Below, piece by piece: positions 6,900 through 9,781 of a DNA stretch of 9,781 nucleotides. Position 1 is the first letter of the stretch. Each line of letters begins with the position of its first letter. The translations under genes and the position numbers were made by a program. The notes beneath the pieces are model-generated. The model was not told the origin of the DNA, searched no databases, and was given only the letters and a program-made list of their open reading frames with translations. The stretch is from Candidatus Arcticimaribacter sp. (GTDB lineage Bacteria > Bacteroidota > Bacteroidia > Flavobacteriales > Flavobacteriaceae): NCBI GenBank assembly GCA_011526275.1, contig WTJP01000124.1, positions 1 to 9,781 on the forward strand, read 5' to 3'.

Positions 6900-8995
6900 T
6901 AAGCCATTATTTGATAAACCGTGAGCGCGAAAAGGTAGGCAATTGCCGTCATACTAAAGAGTTGTACCATGGGCCATTTCCAGCCATTGGTTTCTTTCTT
7001 CACGATAGCCAAGGTACTCATACATTGCAGGGCAAAGGCATAGAATACCATGAGCGAAAGACCCGTGGGTAAATCGAAAAGGGGCTGCCCATTTGGTTTT
7101 ACCTCTGCTGCCATGCGGTTTTTTATTGTGCCTTCTTCCTCACTCCCCACACTGTAGATGGTGGCCAAAGTTCCCACAAAAACTTCACGTGCCGCAAAAG
7201 AACTGATTAAGGCTATCCCTATTTTCCAGTCATAGCCAAGCGGAGCAATGAGTGGTTCAACCGTTTTCCCCAATATCCCAATGAACGAATGCTCTAGCTT
7301 GTAGGATGCAATAGCGGTGTTGAGTTCTTCTTCGCTGAGCTGTTGTTCTGCCCTTTGTTGGGTGACAATTTCTTCCGCATTATTAAAGTCTTCTCCTGGG
7401 CCAAAAGATGCCATAATCCACAACAAAACCGAGATGGCCAAGATGATTTTCCCTGCTTCAACCACAAATGACTTGGTCTTTTCAAAAACAGTCAAACCTA
7501 CATTTTTCAATAAGGGTAATTTGTAGTTGGGCATCTCAATAACAAAATAAGTCTTGGATTGAATCTTCAAGGTTTTATTCAAGATTGCTGCCGAGAATAA
7601 AGCCATGCCAAAACCCATCAAGTATAACCCCATGAGGGTTAGCCCTTGATAACCCATGCCCAAGAAAGTTCCCTCTGGGATCACCAATGAGATAAGAATT
7701 AAATACACAGGCAGTCGAGCCGAACAAGTTGTAAAGGGAGTAACGAGTATGGTGATCAAACGCTCTTTCCAATTCTCAATATTTCGGGTGGCCATGACTG
7801 CGGGAATGGCGCAGGCCGTTCCAGAAATTAACGGGATAACCGACTTTCCACTGAGGCCGTATTTACGCAGACCGCGGTCCATTAAAAAAACCACACGACT
7901 CATATAGCCCGTTTCTTCCAACACGGCTATAAAGAGGAAGAGGAAAGCAATCTGTGGGATAAAGATGACTATACCGCCTAAACCAGCAATAATTCCTTCG
8001 GCTAGTAAATCGGTAAACAAACCGGGGGGTAAATTGGCTTTGGTCGCTTCACTCAACTGCGTAAAAGTCTGGTCGATAAAATCCATGGGGATGCTGCTCC
8101 AATCGAAAATTACTTGAAAGATGGTAAGCAAAATGACAAAGAAAATAATGTAGCCCCAAAAACGATGAATCAATACCCGGTCGAGGCGCGATCTAAAATC
8201 GGTCGCTTTATTGATATCAACAGCATAGGTTTCTTTTAATGCATTGTTGATGAGTTGATAGCGCTTGATGGTCTCCTTTTGCTGCAAGCGTTTAAGGTGA
8301 GCCTCGGTTTGGGTTTTATAGTTGGTGGCATCTTGCACTTTCTTGCGCTCTAGCTGTGCAAAATTTACGTCTTGTGTAATGACCAACCACAGCTTGTAGA
8401 GGGATTGATCGGGGAATACTTTCTCGAGATTTTCAAAGTAATCGGTGTCGATTTGACGAATATCGGTTATGCTCTCTTTCGAAAGGGAACGGTAGTCGAG
8501 TAAGTGTTTTTTTAGTTGGTCAATCCCCGTGTTTTCTCGGGTACTGATGAGTGCAATTTTTGTTTTTAACTGCTTTTCCAATTGCTCAATATCCAAAGAA
8601 ATTCCTTTGCGTCGCATGCGGTCGGACATGTTGATGACCAACAGGGTGGGAATTTCAAGGTCTTTAATTTGGGTGAAAAGCAGCAGGTTGCGCTTGAGGT
8701 TTTCAATGTCTGAAACCACCACGGCAACATCGGGGTAATCCTTGTCGTTTTTGTTGAGCAATAACTCGATCACCACACTTTCATCCATAGAAGATGCGTT
8801 CAAGCTATAGGTTCCGGGAAGATCAATGATGTGGGCCTTGGTCGTGCGGTTTAAGCGACAACTTCCCTGTTTTTTTTCAACGGTTATGCCGGGGTAATTT
8901 CCTACTTTTTGGTTGAGCCCTGTCAAGGCGTTAAAGACAGACGTTTTTCCTGTGTTGGGGTTTCCAATTAACGCTACATTGAGGGTAGTACTCAT
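6899..8995 (-). CDS. feoB: Ferrous iron transport protein B (GTPase-coupled permease)
   Basis: Inner-membrane Fe(II) importer of 698 residues. The N-terminal cytosolic G domain shows G1 GNPNTGKTS (11-19), G2 around T38 in GNYPGITVE, G3 DLPG (58-61), G4 NMSD (122-125) and a G5-like STRENTG (151-157). A helical linker (about 165-275) joins the membrane core, whose hydrophobic segments run from about 280 to the end. The two Gate motifs are clear: GKSVIPLISGTACAIPAVMATR (383-404) with LVTPFTTCSARLPVY (417-431), and the second LQCMSTLAIVKKET (656-669). Cysteines C395, C424 and C658 lie where metal-pathway cysteines are discussed in FeoB. A Gln/Glu-rich, non-membrane stretch at about 535-567 splits the core. 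The ATG overlaps the feoA stop (ATGA) and the TAA overlaps the next start (TAATG), so the three genes form one translationally coupled unit. In some Bacteroides FeoA is fused to FeoB; here it is separate. Confidence 0.97.
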   Translation of the reverse strand: MSTTLNVALIGNPNTGKTSVFNALTGLNQKVGNYPGITVEKKQGSCRLNRTTKAHIIDLPGTYSLNASSMDESVVIELLLNKNDKDYPDVAVVVSDIENLKRNLLLFTQIKDLEIPTLLVINMSDRMRRKGISLDIEQLEKQLKTKIALISTRENTGIDQLKKHLLDYRSLSKESITDIRQIDTDYFENLEKVFPDQSLYKLWLVITQDVNFAQLERKKVQDATNYKTQTEAHLKRLQQKETIKRYQLINNALKETYAVDINKATDFRSRLDRVLIHRFWGYIIFFVILLTIFQVIFDWSSIPMDFIDQTFTQLSEATKANLPPGLFTDLLAEGIIAGLGGIVIFIPQIAFLFLFIAVLEETGYMSRVVFLMDRGLRKYGLSGKSVIPLISGTACAIPAVMATRNIENWKERLITILVTPFTTCSARLPVYLILISLVIPEGTFLGMGYQGLTLMGLYLMGFGMALFSAAILNKTLKIQSKTYFVIEMPNYKLPLLKNVGLTVFEKTKSFVVEAGKIILAISVLLWIMASFGPGEDFNNAEEIVTQQRAEQQLSEEELNTAIASYKLEHSFIGILGKTVEPLIAPLGYDWKIGIALISSFAAREVFVGTLATIYSVGSEEEGTIKNRMAAEVKPNGQPLFDLPTGLSLMVFYAFALQCMSTLAIVKKETNGWKWPMVQLFSMTAIAYLFALTVYQIMA

Positions 8996-9219
8996 GCGAT
9001 CAAATCTATGCTAATGTGTTGGGCTGTTTCTTTTCGAATCGCTAAATGACAGCCGTCGATCACCAAATAGAGCGGGTCTTTCAAGGGAGCAACTTGTACC
9101 AAATGTACTTCGTTACCAGGCAAGCAGCCCATTTCAATCAATTTCAAGGGAATAGCCTCGGTATCGATTTCCACTATTCTCCCTTTTTGATTTTTCTCGA
9201 TTTGATCTAAAGTGATCAT
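8992..9219 (-). CDS. feoA: Ferrous iron transport protein A
   Basis: A 75-residue SH3-like small protein that acts with FeoB at the cytoplasmic side of the membrane. The family pattern is visible throughout: an N-terminal LDQIEKNQKGRIVEI strand, LKLIEMGCLPGNEVHLV (the usual L..MG..PG..V motif, about 26-41), APLKDPLYLVIDG (44-56) and a terminal LAIRKETAQHI, matching the L.LR..EA..I ending of FeoA. Length is typical for a stand-alone single-domain FeoA. The ATG at 9219 is the natural start; it follows a good promoter and has no clear Shine-Dalgarno sequence. The TGA overlaps the feoB ATG by four bases. First gene of the feo operon. Confidence 0.95.
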   Translation of the reverse strand: MITLDQIEKNQKGRIVEIDTEAIPLKLIEMGCLPGNEVHLVQVAPLKDPLYLVIDGCHLAIRKETAQHISIDLIA

Positions 9220-9221
9220 TA

Positions 9222-9299
9222 TTTAGAACGATTTTAAAAAACAAAAGTAGCGGAAAAACTCCCCTTCCCCAAACCAATTGCAGGGCTTTTTGTTCTAAA
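9222..9299. repeat. Inverted repeat flanking the feo promoter
   Basis: TTTAGAAC at 9222-9229 and its reverse complement GTTCTAAA at 9292-9299 are 8-bp arms 62 nt apart. They enclose both promoter elements; the left arm sits 3 nt upstream of the feoA start codon and the right arm covers the stop codon of the SCO gene. It could be a pair of half-sites or chance in AT-rich DNA. Confidence 0.25.
9242..9273 (-). promoter_or_regulatory. feo operon promoter (TTTG-N20-TACTTTTG)
   Basis: On the minus strand TTTG (9273-9270) and TACTTTTG (9249-9242) are separated by exactly 20 nt, matching the Bacteroidota -33 TTTG and -7 TAnnTTTG consensus at every fixed position. The -7 box ends 22 nt before the feoA ATG. 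I see no convincing Fur-type box over it; iron regulation is likely for these genes but not shown by the sequence. Confidence 0.65.
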
Positions 9300-9781
9300 A
9301 ATCGTATTCTTCTTTTAAGGTTTTTAAGTCGGCCAACAAATTCTCCATAGCGGCTTTGTCGGTCCCGTCGTAGTAGCCCCGAATGCGTTTTTCGGGATCG
9401 ACTAAAACAAAATTCTCGGTGTGGATCATGTCGTGCGGGCCACCGTCTCCGTCTTCTTTTACCACGAAATAAGATTTTCGCGCAAGGGTATAGATTTCTT
9501 TCTTGTCACCCGTTAAAAGGTTCCATTTTTTATCGTTAACCCCTTTCTCTAGCGCATACTTTTTTAGTTGCGGGACAGAGTCAATCTCTGGGGTAACGCT
9601 AAAGGAAAGGAGCTTCACCTGCGGGTCGTCCATTATTTTAGACTGTATATAAGCCATGTTGTTTGTCATGATTGGACAAATGGAAGGGCAGGTGGTAAAG
9701 AAAAAATCGGCCACGTAAATTTTACCTTGATAATCGCGTTGGCTAATGCGATTTCCATTCTGATTGGTCAAACTAAAATTG
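9295..9781 (-). CDS. SCO1/SenC/PrrC family copper chaperone, C-terminal part (cut by window edge)
   Basis: Membrane-tethered thioredoxin-fold protein on the outer side of the cytoplasmic membrane; SCO proteins deliver copper to or reduce the Cu-A centre of cytochrome c oxidase subunit II. The visible 161 codons (9780 down to the TAG at 9297-9295) start inside the domain with NFSLTNQNG, so the N-terminal membrane anchor and the true start lie beyond the right edge; the TTG at 9771 is internal. The copper motif FFFTTCPSICP has cysteines at fragment residues 31 and 35 (CxxxC), and the third ligand H120 is present in MIHTENFVLVDP. SVTPEIDS and RGYYDGTD are further family marks. The gene ends 75 nt before feoA, which has its own promoter, so it is probably a separate unit, although no strong terminator is visible between them. 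Confidence 0.93.
   Translation of the reverse strand, partial: NFSLTNQNGNRISQRDYQGKIYVADFFFTTCPSICPIMTNNMAYIQSKIMDDPQVKLLSFSVTPEIDSVPQLKKYALEKGVNDKKWNLLTGDKKEIYTLARKSYFVVKEDGDGGPHDMIHTENFVLVDPEKRIRGYYDGTDKAAMENLLADLKTLKEEYDF

Noticed and set aside
9769..9771. TTG at 9771 as the start of the SCO gene
   Set aside because: The frame stays open to the window edge with family-like residues (NFS) before it, and a start there would remove the membrane anchor; the gene is simply truncated by the window.
1..9781. Mobile element, CRISPR array, defence island, tRNA or rRNA
   Set aside because: No transposase or integrase, no regularly spaced repeats and no structured RNA pattern were seen; the genes are typical core or envelope genes.

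Overview
The window looks like the chromosome of a bacterium in the phylum Bacteroidota, most likely class Flavobacteriia; I cannot name a genus. The evidence is the two-subunit-plus-cytochrome succinate dehydrogenase in the order sdhC-sdhA, a DUF3078 barrel-like protein, a large secreted Asp-box/sortilin-like propeller protein, a FeoA/FeoB pair followed by a tiny Cys-rich FeoB-associated protein, and promoter-like sequences of the TTTG / TAnnTTTG kind used by Bacteroidota sigma factor. The genes lack clear Shine-Dalgarno sequences, which also fits.

Layout. All genes are on the minus strand except pepP. Reading the window left to right: the N-terminal 265 codons of sdhA (1-796, cut by the window edge) preceded by sdhC (798-1460), which form one operon with a 1-nt gap; a 162-bp AT-rich spacer with a promoter candidate, a 15-bp palindrome and a small hairpin; a DUF3078 outer-membrane-type protein (1623-2588) whose 5' end overlaps the 3' end of a 944-residue secreted propeller protein (2500-5334); a 159-bp divergent spacer; pepP (5494-6786, plus strand); then the convergent iron-uptake operon feoA-feoB-Cys-rich microprotein (9219 down to 6783) with a well-formed promoter; and finally the C-terminal part of a SCO/SenC copper chaperone (9295 to the right edge).

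How the genes work together. sdhC and sdhA encode the membrane anchor and the flavoprotein of complex II (succinate:menaquinone oxidoreductase). The feo genes form a ferrous iron importer: FeoB is the GTPase-coupled membrane channel, FeoA the small SH3-like partner, and the 38-residue protein a single-pass membrane peptide with a Cys tail. SCO serves assembly of the Cu-A site of cytochrome oxidase. The two overlapping envelope genes probably make a secreted propeller and an outer-membrane barrel; their shared role is unknown. PepP is a cytosolic Xaa-Pro aminopeptidase.

Most of the window is ordinary housekeeping and I see no evidence for an undescribed defence or mobile system. The points most worth a second look are the 38-codon gene at 6783-6899, which is easily missed and is tightly packed between feoB and pepP, and the odd start of the DUF3078 gene, which has no ATG at the place where its signal peptide begins.
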